Source of the DNA: a bacterium | GTDB taxonomy: Bacteria > Myxococcota_A > Bradymonadia > Bradymonadales > Bradymonadaceae | NCBI GenBank assembly: GCA_030427705.1 | Contig: JAUIBR010000012.1 | Coordinates: 1 to 64,000 of the forward strand | Direction: 5' to 3' | Length of the DNA stretch: 64,000 nt | The notes under the pieces: generated by a model | The model's input: the letters and a program-made list of their open reading frames with translations, nothing else | The model's database searches: none | Told to the model about the DNA's origin: nothing | Made by a program: the position numbers and the translations under genes | In this document: positions 17,440-26,578 of the stretch, one piece after another | How the letters are laid out: the number at the start of each line of letters is the position of its first letter | Position numbering within the stretch: position 1 is the stretch's first letter

Positions 17440-18711
17440 ATGGCACACCACGAAGAAGCGAAAGCACCCCAGAAGTTCGAGATGTCGGCGAAGTTTCGCA
17501 CGGCAATGATCGCCATGATCGTGATCGGCTTCGGAACGTTCGCCGCAGGCGCAGCGTCGGAATCGACTGCTAGCTATGCTTGGAACGGCTACCTGATTGG
17601 ATTCTGGTTCACGATGAGCCTGGCCATGGCAGGTCCGTTCATTAACTCCACGCAGTTCCTGGCCATCGCTGGCTGGAGCGTGAGCGTCCGACGCATCGGA
17701 GAGGCATTCGGGATGTATATCCCAGTATGCATCTTCCTGTTCCTCGGACTCTACATGGGCGGTTCGCACCTGTACGCACACTGGTGGGACCCTGCCGTTG
17801 TGATGGGCGACCCAATTCTGGCGAAGAAGGCTGACGTCCTTAGTCAGGGCTTCTTTGCGGCCGCGGGTCTGATTTCGCTCGTCGCCATCAGCGCGGTTAG
17901 CTTCTGGATGCGCTCGACCTCGCTCAAGCAAGACGAGTCAGGCGACGCCAAAGACTACCCGATGCAGAAAGCTCAAGCGGCGATGTTCCTCGTGACCTTC
18001 GTCACCGGGTTCTCGTTCCTCGCTTGGATCTGCCTGATGTCGCTTCAACCACACTGGTTCAGCACCATGTGGCAAGTGTACGCGTTTGCTGGCCTGTTCC
18101 AGTCAGGTTTGGCTCTCATGGTCATCATCCTGCTGACGCTCAAGAAGCGCGACTACTTCGGCAGCTTCGTGGGTGAGCGCCAAACGCATGACCTGGGTCA
18201 GCTGCTGTTCGGCTTCACGGTCTTCTACGCATACATCGGGTTCTGCCAATTCCTTCTCATCTGGTACGCAAACATCCCAGAGGAAGGCATCTGGTACATC
18301 ACCCGTTCAGTTGCACCTGATATCAGCACGGGCTGGGGCGCGATGACGCTCTTCTTGCCCATCGCTAAATTCATCGTTCCGTTCTTCGTCCTGCTCCCTC
18401 AAGAGCATAAGAAGAACAAAAACAATATCTTGCTGTTCGTGGCTTGTTGGTTGCTGTTCATGCAGCTCTACGAAGTTTGGTACTGGGTTGCCCCAACGCC
18501 TCACGACGACTCGTTCGCGCATGCACCTCACCTCCCATGGATGGAAGGTCTCATCGCAATGGGCTTCATCGGCGCGTTCGGCCTTACGGTCGGCACGTTC
18601 CTAGGCCGCGCGAGTTTGGTCCCAACCAAGGACCCATTCGTGCACGAGTCAATTGACCATCACCACCACGGCGTACGTCCGCCAGAACCCAAAGAGATCA
18701 AAATCTCCTAG
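17440..18711 (+). CDS. actF: Alternative complex III membrane subunit ActF
   Basis: 423 residues with about 10 membrane spans, homologous in layout to ActC (NrfD-like duplication). Recognisable stretches: FWFTMSLAMAGPFINSTQF, GLYMGGSHLYAHWWDP, LISVAISAVSFW-like span and QLLFGFTVFYAYIGFCQFLL. It forms the second membrane half of the complex. A His-rich tail (DHHHHGVRPPEP) precedes the stop. The triheme cytochrome gene starts 9 bases later. Confidence 0.93.
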   Translation: MAHHEEAKAPQKFEMSAKFRTAMIAMIVIGFGTFAAGAASESTASYAWNGYLIGFWFTMSLAMAGPFINSTQFLAIAGWSVSVRRIGEAFGMYIPVCIFLFLGLYMGGSHLYAHWWDPAVVMGDPILAKKADVLSQGFFAAAGLISLVAISAVSFWMRSTSLKQDESGDAKDYPMQKAQAAMFLVTFVTGFSFLAWICLMSLQPHWFSTMWQVYAFAGLFQSGLALMVIILLTLKKRDYFGSFVGERQTHDLGQLLFGFTVFYAYIGFCQFLLIWYANIPEEGIWYITRSVAPDISTGWGAMTLFLPIAKFIVPFFVLLPQEHKKNKNNILLFVACWLLFMQLYEVWYWVAPTPHDDSFAHAPHLPWMEGLIAMGFIGAFGLTVGTFLGRASLVPTKDPFVHESIDHHHHGVRPPEPKEIKIS

Positions 18712-18720
18712 GACTGACTT

Positions 18721-20232
18721 ATGAAGTACATGAATCTCAAAACCGGTCTCGCGACCGCGATTCTTGTGGGTGGAGCACTTACGCTGATTCCAGTTGGACA
18801 CGAAGTGGAGGCACAAGGAATTGGCCTTCGCAAACTGGACCAGATGCTTACGCCCACCTCGAGCACCATTGAACGCGGTGCGAAGGTTTACGCCACTCAA
18901 TGTGCGCAGTGCCACGGCGCCAACGGTCAAGGCAACGGTCCAATGGCGGCCGAGTTCGAGCCTGCGCCTGGTGGATTTGCAGCCGGCAACTACAAGTACG
19001 GCGGTGGTCCAGTTTCCATCTACAACGCGATCTCGAAAGGTCAGTTGGGAGCAGGAACAACGACTACCAATGAAGCGGGCGAGACGGTGACGACGCCTGG
19101 TGCGAAGCACCCGGCCTTCCCAACCGTTGCGTATCAAGACCGCTGGGCTGTCGCTCACTACATCCGAAGCTTGTCTCCAGTCGCGAAGACGCTGACCGAT
19201 TCGGCCGCGCTCACGAAGCAAGCTGAATTCGAAGCGGTAAACGGCGTCTGCAACGACAAAGTGAAAACGACGATTTCGGAGAAGGTGAAGCCACTCGGCG
19301 AGGACCAGATTACGAAAGGCAAGGAGCTCTACGCTGCGAACTGCGCATCATGCCACGGCGAAGCCGGTGCAGGTGATGGCGCTGCGGCCGCTGCGTTGAA
19401 TCCTCCGCCACGTAATTTCACGCAAGCTGACGCGAAGTGGACGAACAACTCCAGCCCGCTAGGTATCTTCAAGACACTGGCTAACGGTGTCGCAGGTACC
19501 TCGATGGCTTCCTACGCTTCGCTTCCAGAAGAGGAGCGTTGGGCGCTGACGCACTACGTGCGAACGTTCGTGCCAGACCAAGCGAAGGTCGACTCGACCG
19601 AAGATGACGTCTTGGCTGCATGCCGCAGCTTGAGCGCTCCAGCCAAGCCACCATCAATTCCTGTCGCCATGGCGATGAAGGCGTTGGTCGAGGACTACGG
19701 CAACCAGCGTGAGCTTGAAATTTCAAAGTACGGCCCGGCGATCATCCACAAGGATGCTCAGACCGCAGTCGGACAGAACGCATACACCCAAAACTGCGCA
19801 AGCTGCCATGGTACGGCAGGCGCAGGAACCAAGGCTCACGGGCCATACGGGGCGTTCCCTCCATACATGTACATTCAGGTCGGTCGCCTTACGCCAGCGA
19901 TGGCAGGCGGTACGACACAAGAATTCGCAGACCGAAGCCTTCGTGGCGTCCACGCAACGTTGCCAGACATGAGCGCAGCCTCACATCTGAGCAAAGCCGA
20001 GTGGAAGGGCTTGCACGCATACGTCGCAAGCTTCGACGGTAACGGCGAAGTGATTACAGCTGACCAACTTCCAGTGAACTCGGAGACCGAGGGCGCTGAA
20101 GGTGACGCAGCTCAGCCCGAAGACGGGCAACCAAGTGGCCAAGAAGCACCGGCTGCACAACCTGCTCCGGCCGCGCAACCTGCAGAGAAGCCAAGTGCAC
20201 CAGCGCAACCGGCAGCAGAGGGTGGTGAGTAA
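18721..20232 (+). CDS. Triheme cytochrome c (three cytochrome c domains) of the act-cox operon
   Basis: 503 residues. N-terminal signal sequence, then three class I cytochrome c domains with heme motifs CAQCH (C61-H65), CASCH (C208-H212) and CASCH (C359-H363), each followed by a glycine-rich loop. The last 50 residues are a flexible Pro/Ala/Gln tail. Its place between actF and coxB suggests an electron bridge from alternative complex III to the oxidase CuA/heme c, located in the periplasm. It is not a standard Act subunit as far as I know. It ends 5 bases before coxB. Confidence 0.88.
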   Translation: MKYMNLKTGLATAILVGGALTLIPVGHEVEAQGIGLRKLDQMLTPTSSTIERGAKVYATQCAQCHGANGQGNGPMAAEFEPAPGGFAAGNYKYGGGPVSIYNAISKGQLGAGTTTTNEAGETVTTPGAKHPAFPTVAYQDRWAVAHYIRSLSPVAKTLTDSAALTKQAEFEAVNGVCNDKVKTTISEKVKPLGEDQITKGKELYAANCASCHGEAGAGDGAAAAALNPPPRNFTQADAKWTNNSSPLGIFKTLANGVAGTSMASYASLPEEERWALTHYVRTFVPDQAKVDSTEDDVLAACRSLSAPAKPPSIPVAMAMKALVEDYGNQRELEISKYGPAIIHKDAQTAVGQNAYTQNCASCHGTAGAGTKAHGPYGAFPPYMYIQVGRLTPAMAGGTTQEFADRSLRGVHATLPDMSAASHLSKAEWKGLHAYVASFDGNGEVITADQLPVNSETEGAEGDAAQPEDGQPSGQEAPAAQPAPAAQPAEKPSAPAQPAAEGGE

Positions 20233-20237
20233 AAATC

Positions 20238-21896
20238 ATGATTAGTAAACGATCGAACAGACTGACAAAGGCGACCCTATTCATGGGTGTCGCCCTCGCA
20301 GCACTCCTTGTGCCGCTGATCGCGATGGCGATTCCAGGTACAGGAGACATGATTTCGATTCACTCCCCAGCGGGGCGTGAAATTTCCGACCTCTACAATC
20401 TGATCAGCAAGATTTGTCTTGTGATTCTGGTCATTGTGGAAGTCGTGCTCTTCACGGCGATCTTCAAGTTCCGCCGTCGGAGCGATGACGAGATGCCAGC
20501 GCAGATTCACGGCAACCTGAACATCGAAATCGGTTGGACCGTGGCTGCCGCCATCGTGCAGGTTTACATCGGTTGGGTGACCATCGATGTGATGTCTCGT
20601 ACGGACAAGATGCCTGAGACCGAGATGACGGTTGAGGCTATTGCTTACCAATGGGGTTGGCAGTTCCGTTACCCAGACCACGGTGGAATGCTGTCCGACG
20701 ACTTGGTCGTCCCGGCACACAAGAACATCAAGCTGGAAATCACCTCACGCGACGTCATCCACTCCATCTTCATCCCTCAGTTGGGTGTGAAGATGGACGC
20801 GGTTCCCGGTCGCTTCAACTACTGGTGGTTCAATGCTGACGGTCCCGTCAACCAGGTGCTCGCCGATGGCTATGAGCGCGTGGATGTGACGACCGAGAAG
20901 CGCGTGACGACCCGTCCCGAGCTGAAATCCAAGTTCCAATGGCTCTACGGTGAAAACACCTTCAACGGTCGCGACACCAAGGTGAAAGGTCTTGAGGACC
21001 GCGTCACCTACATGGCGCAGAGCCGCAAGGTTGAAGAAGTTTCGCCTTACGCAAAGTACGCAGCGGTCGAGTACGACGGCATGTGCACCGAGATTTGCGG
21101 CAAGGGCCACTGGAATATGTACTTCCGTACGGTCGCGATGACGCAATCGAGCTTCGAAGAGTGGGTCCAAGACATGCAGTCTGGCTCCGGCGAAGTTAGC
21201 GGCGAAGCGGTCTACAGCGCGAAGTGCTCGTCTTGCCATGGTGCCGACGGCGCAGGGTCTCCTCCGACCTTCCCTCCACTTATCGGAACGGAATGGATGA
21301 ACGAGGACAAAAAGAACGAACACATCGAAGTTGTCCTCATGGGTTCCAAAGCATCGACGCTCTTGGGTGATACGACCATCGCAGGCGTGACCTACACCGG
21401 TGTCATGCAGCCATGGGGCGAAGTGCTCAATGATGCTGAGGTTGCTGCGGTCGTTAACCACGAACGTAACAGCTGGGGCAACAGCGGTGGCGAAGTTGAT
21501 GAGAAGATGGTCGCCGACGCGCGAAAAGCTCTCGGACTTCCACCCTTCCCTGCTGGCGGCGCCGCACCGGTTCCAGACAGCGAACTGATGGCTGAAGGTG
21601 AGAACCTCTATGCAGCTTGCGCATCCTGCCACGGAAACGATGGCAAGGGGCTGACACGTGTTCCGAATCTCGCTGGAAACACGACGCTGTTGAGCGACGT
21701 GAAAGCGACGATCGGAATCTTGGTAAATGGTCAGGACAAACCGAATTGGCCTGGCAAGAAGACCGCGATTGGCGCGTCGTTGACCGATCGCCAACTCTCG
21801 GCCCTGTTGACTTACATGCGCAAGTCTTGGGGCAACGATGCTAGCGCAGTAACTCCTAGCGAAGTCTCGCGACTTCGTGACGAAGTGAAGCAGTAG
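20238..21896 (+). CDS. coxB: Cytochrome c oxidase subunit II with enlarged CuA domain and two C-terminal heme c domains
   Basis: 552 residues. Two N-terminal membrane spans, then a CuA cupredoxin domain with all expected ligands: H175, C283, E285, C287, H291 and M294 (CTEICGKGHWNM). H175 to C283 is 108 residues, against 35 in Paracoccus (H181-C216), so about 73 residues are inserted after the strand NYWWFNA. Two cytochrome c domains follow, CSSCH (C330-H334) and CASCH (C461-H465), making a caa3-like subunit with two hemes rather than the usual one. It accepts electrons from the cytochromes encoded upstream. Confidence 0.95.
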   Translation: MISKRSNRLTKATLFMGVALAALLVPLIAMAIPGTGDMISIHSPAGREISDLYNLISKICLVILVIVEVVLFTAIFKFRRRSDDEMPAQIHGNLNIEIGWTVAAAIVQVYIGWVTIDVMSRTDKMPETEMTVEAIAYQWGWQFRYPDHGGMLSDDLVVPAHKNIKLEITSRDVIHSIFIPQLGVKMDAVPGRFNYWWFNADGPVNQVLADGYERVDVTTEKRVTTRPELKSKFQWLYGENTFNGRDTKVKGLEDRVTYMAQSRKVEEVSPYAKYAAVEYDGMCTEICGKGHWNMYFRTVAMTQSSFEEWVQDMQSGSGEVSGEAVYSAKCSSCHGADGAGSPPTFPPLIGTEWMNEDKKNEHIEVVLMGSKASTLLGDTTIAGVTYTGVMQPWGEVLNDAEVAAVVNHERNSWGNSGGEVDEKMVADARKALGLPPFPAGGAAPVPDSELMAEGENLYAACASCHGNDGKGLTRVPNLAGNTTLLSDVKATIGILVNGQDKPNWPGKKTAIGASLTDRQLSALLTYMRKSWGNDASAVTPSEVSRLRDEVKQ

Positions 21897-21905
21897 GAGA
21901 AACGC

Positions 21906-23561
21906 ATGAATCTGGCAAACCTCCCAGGATTTTTGGCCCCGTTGGGCAAGGACTCTGAAAAGAGCCTCCTGACCTATCTTCTTGAGTGGGCATACACCAC
22001 GGACGCAAAGCGTATCGGTGTCATGTACATCCTTTTCGCTGCCGTTTGCGGCGTTATCGGGATGATCCTCTCCATCATGATTCGTGCTGAGCTGGCGACG
22101 CCAGGCTTGGACCTCATGACGGATGACCTCTACATGACGCTTCCGGGCATGCACGCATCTGCGATGATTTTCTTCTTTATCATCCCGATGTACGCAGGCT
22201 TCGCGAACTTGATCATGCCGATTCAATGCGGCGCACCTGACATGGCGTTCCCTCGCTTGAACAACGCTGCGTTCTGGTTGCTCCCACCGGCGGCGATCTT
22301 CGCGTTCTCATCGTATATCGTATCGACCGCACCGCAGTTCGGCTGGACGGCGTATCCGCCGCTCTCGAACTCGGTCTACAGCCCGCAGCTTGGTGCTGAC
22401 CTGTGGTTGGTCGGACTGATTATCGTCGGTACGTCATCGACGATGGGTGCAGTGAACTTCCTTTCGACCGCATTCAATATGCGCTGCAAAGGAATGACGC
22501 TCTTCCAACTCCCACTTTTCACGTGGGCTGTCATCGTGATGAGCTTCCTGGTTCTGGCTTCGACGCCGGTTCTCACCAGCGCGCTCATCATGCTGAACTT
22601 GGAGCGACTGTTCCCTGAAACCTTCTACTTCTTCGCACCTGAAGGCGGTGGTGACCCGATTCTGTACCAGCACTTGTTCTGGTTCTACTCGCACCCCGCT
22701 GTGTACATCATGATCCTGCCTGGATTCGGCATGGTCTCCGAAATCTTCCAGACGTTCTCGCGTAAGCCGATCTTCGGTTACCACGTGATGGTTTGGTCGA
22801 TGGTTGGAATCGCCGTCCTCGGCTTCATCGTTTGGGCTCACCACATGTTCACGTCGGGTATCGGACTCTACGTACGTATGGCGTTCATGTTCCTGACGAT
22901 GCTCATCGCCGTTCCAACGGGTATCAAAATCTTCAGTTGGCTCGGAACGCTATGGGGCGGAAGTCTAAGCTTCAAAACCCCGATGTTGTTCGCGCTCGGA
23001 TTCCTCGCGATGTTCACCATCGGTGGCCTCTCGGGTGTGGTTCTGGCATCGGCAGCTGTCGATACGCAGCTTCACGACACGTACTACGTCGTGGCGCATA
23101 TCCACTACGTTCTGGTTGCAGGTTCCGTGATGACCCTCTTCGCAGGTTGGTACTACTGGTGGCCGAAAGCCACCGGGCGGATGTACAACGAGCGCTTGGG
23201 ACAGATTCACTTCTGGGGAACCACGGTCTTCCTGAACGTCACGTTCTTCGTGCAACACTACCTGGGCGTTCAAGGCATGCCTCGTCGCTATGCTGACTAC
23301 GACCCTGATTTCGCGTTGGGCAACCTCATCTCGAGCTACGGTTCATTCGCACTGGCCGCAGTTCAGATCGTGTTCTTCATCAATATGTTCATCAGCTTCC
23401 GAAGTGGTGAGCGCGTTGGAGACAATCCTTGGAAGGATGGTACGTCGCTTGAGTGGACGATCGCATCGCCACCAGACCACCACCAATTCCATCATCCACC
23501 GGAATGGATTCCAGTGGAGCGCCATCACGGCGACCACCATGCCCCAGCAGCGGCTGAGTAA
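21906..23561 (+). CDS. coxA: Heme-copper oxidase subunit I, A2 type
   Basis: 551 residues, 12 predicted spans. Heme ligand H83 in [24 protein letters not shown], the CuB/Tyr motif YSHPAVY (Y261-Y267) and [11 protein letters not shown] with the K-channel lysine. The A1-type glutamate of GHPEVY is replaced by alanine and preceded by Tyr-Ser, the signature of A2-type oxidases such as that of Rhodothermus marinus, which also pairs with alternative complex III. It reduces O2 to water with proton pumping. The C-terminus is His-rich ([11 protein letters not shown]). Confidence 0.97.
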   Translation: MNLANLPGFLAPLGKDSEKSLLTYLLEWAYTTDAKRIGVMYILFAAVCGVIGMILSIMIRAELATPGLDLMTDDLYMTLPGMHASAMIFFFIIPMYAGFANLIMPIQCGAPDMAFPRLNNAAFWLLPPAAIFAFSSYIVSTAPQFGWTAYPPLSNSVYSPQLGADLWLVGLIIVGTSSTMGAVNFLSTAFNMRCKGMTLFQLPLFTWAVIVMSFLVLASTPVLTSALIMLNLERLFPETFYFFAPEGGGDPILYQHLFWFYSHPAVYIMILPGFGMVSEIFQTFSRKPIFGYHVMVWSMVGIAVLGFIVWAHHMFTSGIGLYVRMAFMFLTMLIAVPTGIKIFSWLGTLWGGSLSFKTPMLFALGFLAMFTIGGLSGVVLASAAVDTQLHDTYYVVAHIHYVLVAGSVMTLFAGWYYWWPKATGRMYNERLGQIHFWGTTVFLNVTFFVQHYLGVQGMPRRYADYDPDFALGNLISSYGSFALAAVQIVFFINMFISFRSGERVGDNPWKDGTSLEWTIASPPDHHQFHHPPEWIPVERHHGDHHAPAAAE

Positions 23562-23595
23562 TTGATTAAACCAAGTTTCGAACTAGGAACTAGAA

Positions 23596-24231
23596 ATGGC
23601 TGAAATGGTAATCGGACCGGGTGAAGAGTCGTTTGGTGTACCCAACGGCAAGCTCGGTATGTGGACCTTCCTGGTCATGGACGCGATGACGTTCGCAGGC
23701 TTCCTTGCGGGCTACGCTCGACTCCGATGGAAGGATCCTCTTATCGAAGGAACGGCATGGCCGAATCCTTATGAGACGTTTGGCGTCTTCGGGATTCAGT
23801 TGACCGCGCTCAATACCTTCATCCTGGTGTGTTCATCGGTGACGATGGTGCACGCGCTGGCTGAGGTGATGCGCGGCAATATGAAGCGTGCTGAGAACTG
23901 GCTTCTGTTTACGATCATCGGTGGTCTTATCTTCCTGGGTATCCAGGGATTTGAGTGGACCCACTTGATCTTGGACGTTTGGCCGTACCTCTTCGACCCA
24001 ACGCACTCGGTTGACTACAACCTGAACTTCGCGGCGACCTTCTTCGCGCTGACCGGTTTCCACGGTGGGCACGTTTCGGTGGGCGTGATTTACAACCTCG
24101 TGTGCTACCTCGCGATTCGTCGCGGGAAGCTTACGGCCGACGATGGTGACTTCATCGAGGTCGCTGGACTGTACTGGCACTTCGTGGACCTGATCTGGAT
24201 TCTGGTCTTCACGTTCGTCTACCTCATCTGA
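23596..24231 (+). CDS. coxC: Cytochrome c oxidase subunit III
   Basis: 211 residues, about five spans, as expected for the short bacterial form. Motifs: GKLGMWTFLVMDAMTFAGFL at the N-terminus, QGFEWTHLI, TGFHGGHVSVGVIYN and the terminal GLYWHFVDLIWILVFTFVYL. It sits between coxA and coxD with an RBS (AACTAGGAACTAGAA) ahead of ATG 23596. It supports proton uptake and stability of subunit I. Confidence 0.95.
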   Translation: MAEMVIGPGEESFGVPNGKLGMWTFLVMDAMTFAGFLAGYARLRWKDPLIEGTAWPNPYETFGVFGIQLTALNTFILVCSSVTMVHALAEVMRGNMKRAENWLLFTIIGGLIFLGIQGFEWTHLILDVWPYLFDPTHSVDYNLNFAATFFALTGFHGGHVSVGVIYNLVCYLAIRRGKLTADDGDFIEVAGLYWHFVDLIWILVFTFVYLI

Positions 24232-24246
24232 CCGAAGGATTTAGAA

Positions 24247-24555
24247 ATGGCACATAAAGAAGCAAAATGGGTTGCTAACGACATCCTTCACCTTCAGTAC
24301 ATGGTCATCTGGGCCGTGCTGTTGGTGCTCACGGTGGTTGAGGTCATCATTCCTGAGCCAAGTCTCGTTGGACTTGAAGCCTTCCCCCGGACCTTCGTGA
24401 TCCTGTCTCTGATTGGACTCGCGCTCACGAAGACGATCTTGGTCGCCGGTTACTACATGCACCTTATCGGTGAAAAACCCGCGGTGATTCCGATCGCTTG
24501 TGCACCGTTCCTATTCTCGGTGTTCCTGACGATTGGACTGTTCCCTTACTACTAA
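24247..24555 (+). CDS. coxD: Cytochrome c oxidase subunit IV (small, prokaryotic type)
   Basis: 102 residues with three predicted spans. Typical pattern YMVIWAVLLVLTVVEVIIPE, then LALTKTILVAGYYMHL, matching the COX4-pro/CyoD-like family that ends caa3 operons. It is followed by a strong intrinsic terminator, so it is the last gene of the act-cox transcript. Confidence 0.92.
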   Translation: MAHKEAKWVANDILHLQYMVIWAVLLVLTVVEVIIPEPSLVGLEAFPRTFVILSLIGLALTKTILVAGYYMHLIGEKPAVIPIACAPFLFSVFLTIGLFPYY

Positions 24556-24574
24556 AGGGAATGCCAGCCGCGAC

Positions 24575-24600
24575 AAAGGCCGCTCTCATGCGGCTTTTTT
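24575..24600 (+). terminator. Intrinsic terminator after coxD
   Basis: GCCGC (24579-24583) and GCGGC (24590-24594) with a 6-nt loop, extended by a wobble and A-T pairs, then T6. It ends 45 bases after the coxD stop. Confidence 0.85.
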
Positions 24601-24662
24601 CGTTTCTTGCGCCTCCTCTGGGCGCGGCGCAGAAACTGCGTTTTTGCAAGCTTCGACTAGTT

Positions 24663-24692
24663 TTGACAAATGGGGGTCAAATCCCCTAAATA
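24663..24692 (+). promoter_or_regulatory. Promoter for the oxidase assembly operon
   Basis: TTGACA (24663-24668), 18-bp spacer, TAAATA (24687-24692). The spacer contains an inverted repeat, GGGG then CCCC (24673-24676/24683-24686), that could be an operator. The 24601-24792 gap otherwise shows nothing clear. Confidence 0.55.
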
Positions 24693-24792
24693 GTGCCCGA
24701 TTTTCGGGCCGATCATTGAAATGTTTGGATGATGCCGTGAGTTAAGACCCACGGCGGATGAGGCCCGCACTTAATGCCTGCAAGGTGGATGC

Positions 24793-25848
24793 ATGAAAGC
24801 TGTCTCAGCATCACAAGAATGGACGCTCGGAGAAACCGCCCGCGCGTACAACGATCTGACGAAACCAGGGATCATTCGACTGCTCGTTCTGACGACGGTC
24901 TGCACGATGCTTGTGGCTGAGAAAGGCGTTCCAGATGCATGGCTCATGTTCTGGACCGTTCTGGGCACTGCGCTTGTTTCGGGATCCGCCAACGCTATCA
25001 ACATGGTTTGGGACAAGGACATCGATGCGATCATGAATCGCACCGCACATCGTCCTCTGGTCACTGGCGTGCTCACGTCGGCCCAAGCGCTCGTCTTCGC
25101 TGCTGTTATCGGCGCACTAGGCGTCCTCATCCTGACGTTCCAAGCCAATGCACTGGCGGCCCTCATGGGTATCGCCGGACACGCGTTCTACGTGCTCATC
25201 TACACGATGTGGCTCAAGCGCAGCACGCCGCAGAATATTGTGATTGGCGGCGCTGCCGGCGCCTTCCCGCCGCTCATCGGATGGGCGGCAGTGACGGGTG
25301 ACCTCTCGGTTACTGCTTGGTTGATTTTTGCCGTCATCTTCCTGTGGACCCCGCCACATTTCTGGGCGTTGGCGCTCTACAAAGACATCGAATACGGCAA
25401 AGCCGGAATTCCGATGATGCCTGTGGTCAAAGGTCGCCGCACAACGAAGTTTCAGATGCTGCTCTATATGGCGCTGCTGCTGGGATGCACGGTCATCTTA
25501 GCGGTCACGGGGCTGATGGGATTGATTTACTTCGCGGCCGCTATCTTGCTGGGCGCCATCTTCACCTACTTCTGCATCAAGACCGCATTCGATGATGATC
25601 CCGAACAGCCGTGGGCGAAAAAGACGTTTGCGTATTCGATCATCTACCTCGCCCTGCTCTTCGGCGCGATGTCGTTGGACAGTGTGCACACGCTGCACAT
25701 GACCGAACAGAACTATCTGTTAAGCATCGAGAACGAGGCACATAAACTTCGGTCACGCCAGACGCAGGAAGAGCTGCAATATATCCACAACGATACGTCC
25801 GTGCCGGTACAACCCGCTGGCACGCGTATCACCGACGAGGCTCAATGA
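24793..25848 (+). CDS. ctaB: Protoheme IX farnesyltransferase (heme O synthase)
   Basis: 351 residues, about nine spans, UbiA superfamily. It converts heme b to heme O, the first step toward heme A for the oxidase. Key Asp-rich motif NMVWDKDIDAIMNRTAHRPL and the second motif YKDIEYGKAGIPMMP are intact. A C-terminal tail of about 55 residues (MTEQNYLLSIENEAHKLRSR onward) is longer than usual and hydrophilic. It starts the assembly operon and overlaps ctaG by 4 nt (ATGA). Confidence 0.95.
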   Translation: MKAVSASQEWTLGETARAYNDLTKPGIIRLLVLTTVCTMLVAEKGVPDAWLMFWTVLGTALVSGSANAINMVWDKDIDAIMNRTAHRPLVTGVLTSAQALVFAAVIGALGVLILTFQANALAALMGIAGHAFYVLIYTMWLKRSTPQNIVIGGAAGAFPPLIGWAAVTGDLSVTAWLIFAVIFLWTPPHFWALALYKDIEYGKAGIPMMPVVKGRRTTKFQMLLYMALLLGCTVILAVTGLMGLIYFAAAILLGAIFTYFCIKTAFDDDPEQPWAKKTFAYSIIYLALLFGAMSLDSVHTLHMTEQNYLLSIENEAHKLRSRQTQEELQYIHNDTSVPVQPAGTRITDEAQ

Positions 25849-26444
25849 GCTCGGAAGCAACACCAGATCCAGAGTTCGAAACCAAGAACCGGCTCGAGAA
25901 CAAGTGGCTGCTGGCGATCATCGTCGCAAGCTTCATCTTTGCCCTCATTTCGATCCCGGCATACCGCATCTTCTGCAAGGTTGTGGACCCAGGCGGCTCT
26001 GCAGCCCAGAACGGGACCACGCAAGAGTACATCGGCAAAGTCGACGAATCGCGAACGATTCGCGTCCGATTTACGACCAACGTGAACCGAGAACTCCCCT
26101 GGAATTTCCTGGCGAAGACAAGTCACCTCGATGTGCATCCTGGGCAGAAGAACAGCGCGATGTTCTACGCCAAGAACCTCCACAAGACGGCCGAGATGAC
26201 CGGCAAGGGTGTCTATGACATCAACCCACCGGAAGCTGGGCAGTACTTCAAGAAGATCGAGTGCTTTTGCTTCCGCGAGCAGACATTAGCCGCGGGGGAC
26301 GAGATGGACCTCCCATTGGTGTTCTGGTTTGACGAGAAGATTCCGGACCACATCACTGAGGTCACGATTGCGTACACATTCTTCAACATGGAAACGTCTC
26401 TGAAGCGCAGCCTGAAACGTGCTGAGGAGCAGAATCAACTATGA
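25845..26444 (+). CDS. ctaG: Cytochrome c oxidase assembly protein CtaG (Cox11 family)
   Basis: 199 residues. One N-terminal membrane anchor (WLLAIIVASFIFALISIPAY) and a periplasmic Cox11 domain containing the copper-binding CFCF motif within KKIECFCFREQTL, plus YRIFCKVVDPGG near the membrane. It delivers copper to the CuB site of CoxA. Start and stop overlap both neighbours (ATGA each side), consistent with coupled expression. Confidence 0.95.
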   Translation: MSSEATPDPEFETKNRLENKWLLAIIVASFIFALISIPAYRIFCKVVDPGGSAAQNGTTQEYIGKVDESRTIRVRFTTNVNRELPWNFLAKTSHLDVHPGQKNSAMFYAKNLHKTAEMTGKGVYDINPPEAGQYFKKIECFCFREQTLAAGDEMDLPLVFWFDEKIPDHITEVTIAYTFFNMETSLKRSLKRAEEQNQL

Positions 26445-26578
26445 GTGAAGAACCGCAACAGCCATACGAGGTCTCCCCGGACGCTCGCCGTCGCGCAAAC
26501 CTCACCGGTCTAGTCATCATGGGACTCATCGTGTTGGCGATCGTCATCAAATTCACCACAACGTCTCTGGGCTGGTGA
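26441..26578 (+). CDS. 45-aa single-span membrane protein between ctaG and surf1
   Basis: Starts with ATGA overlap to ctaG and ends with a GTGA overlap to surf1, so it is locked into the assembly operon. A polar N-terminus (MSEEPQQPYEVSPDARRRAN) is followed by one transmembrane helix (LTGLVIMGLIVLAIVIKF). Many oxidase assembly operons carry a small membrane protein at this place; I cannot assign it to a named family. The double overlap makes a real gene likely. Confidence 0.7.
   Translation: MSEEPQQPYEVSPDARRRANLTGLVIMGLIVLAIVIKFTTTSLGW

Noticed and set aside
20745-22226. Long open frame (493 codons) antisense to coxB
   Set aside because: It lies fully opposite a gene with all CuA and heme motifs; its product is Arg/His/Val-rich without motifs and reflects codon bias of the real strand.
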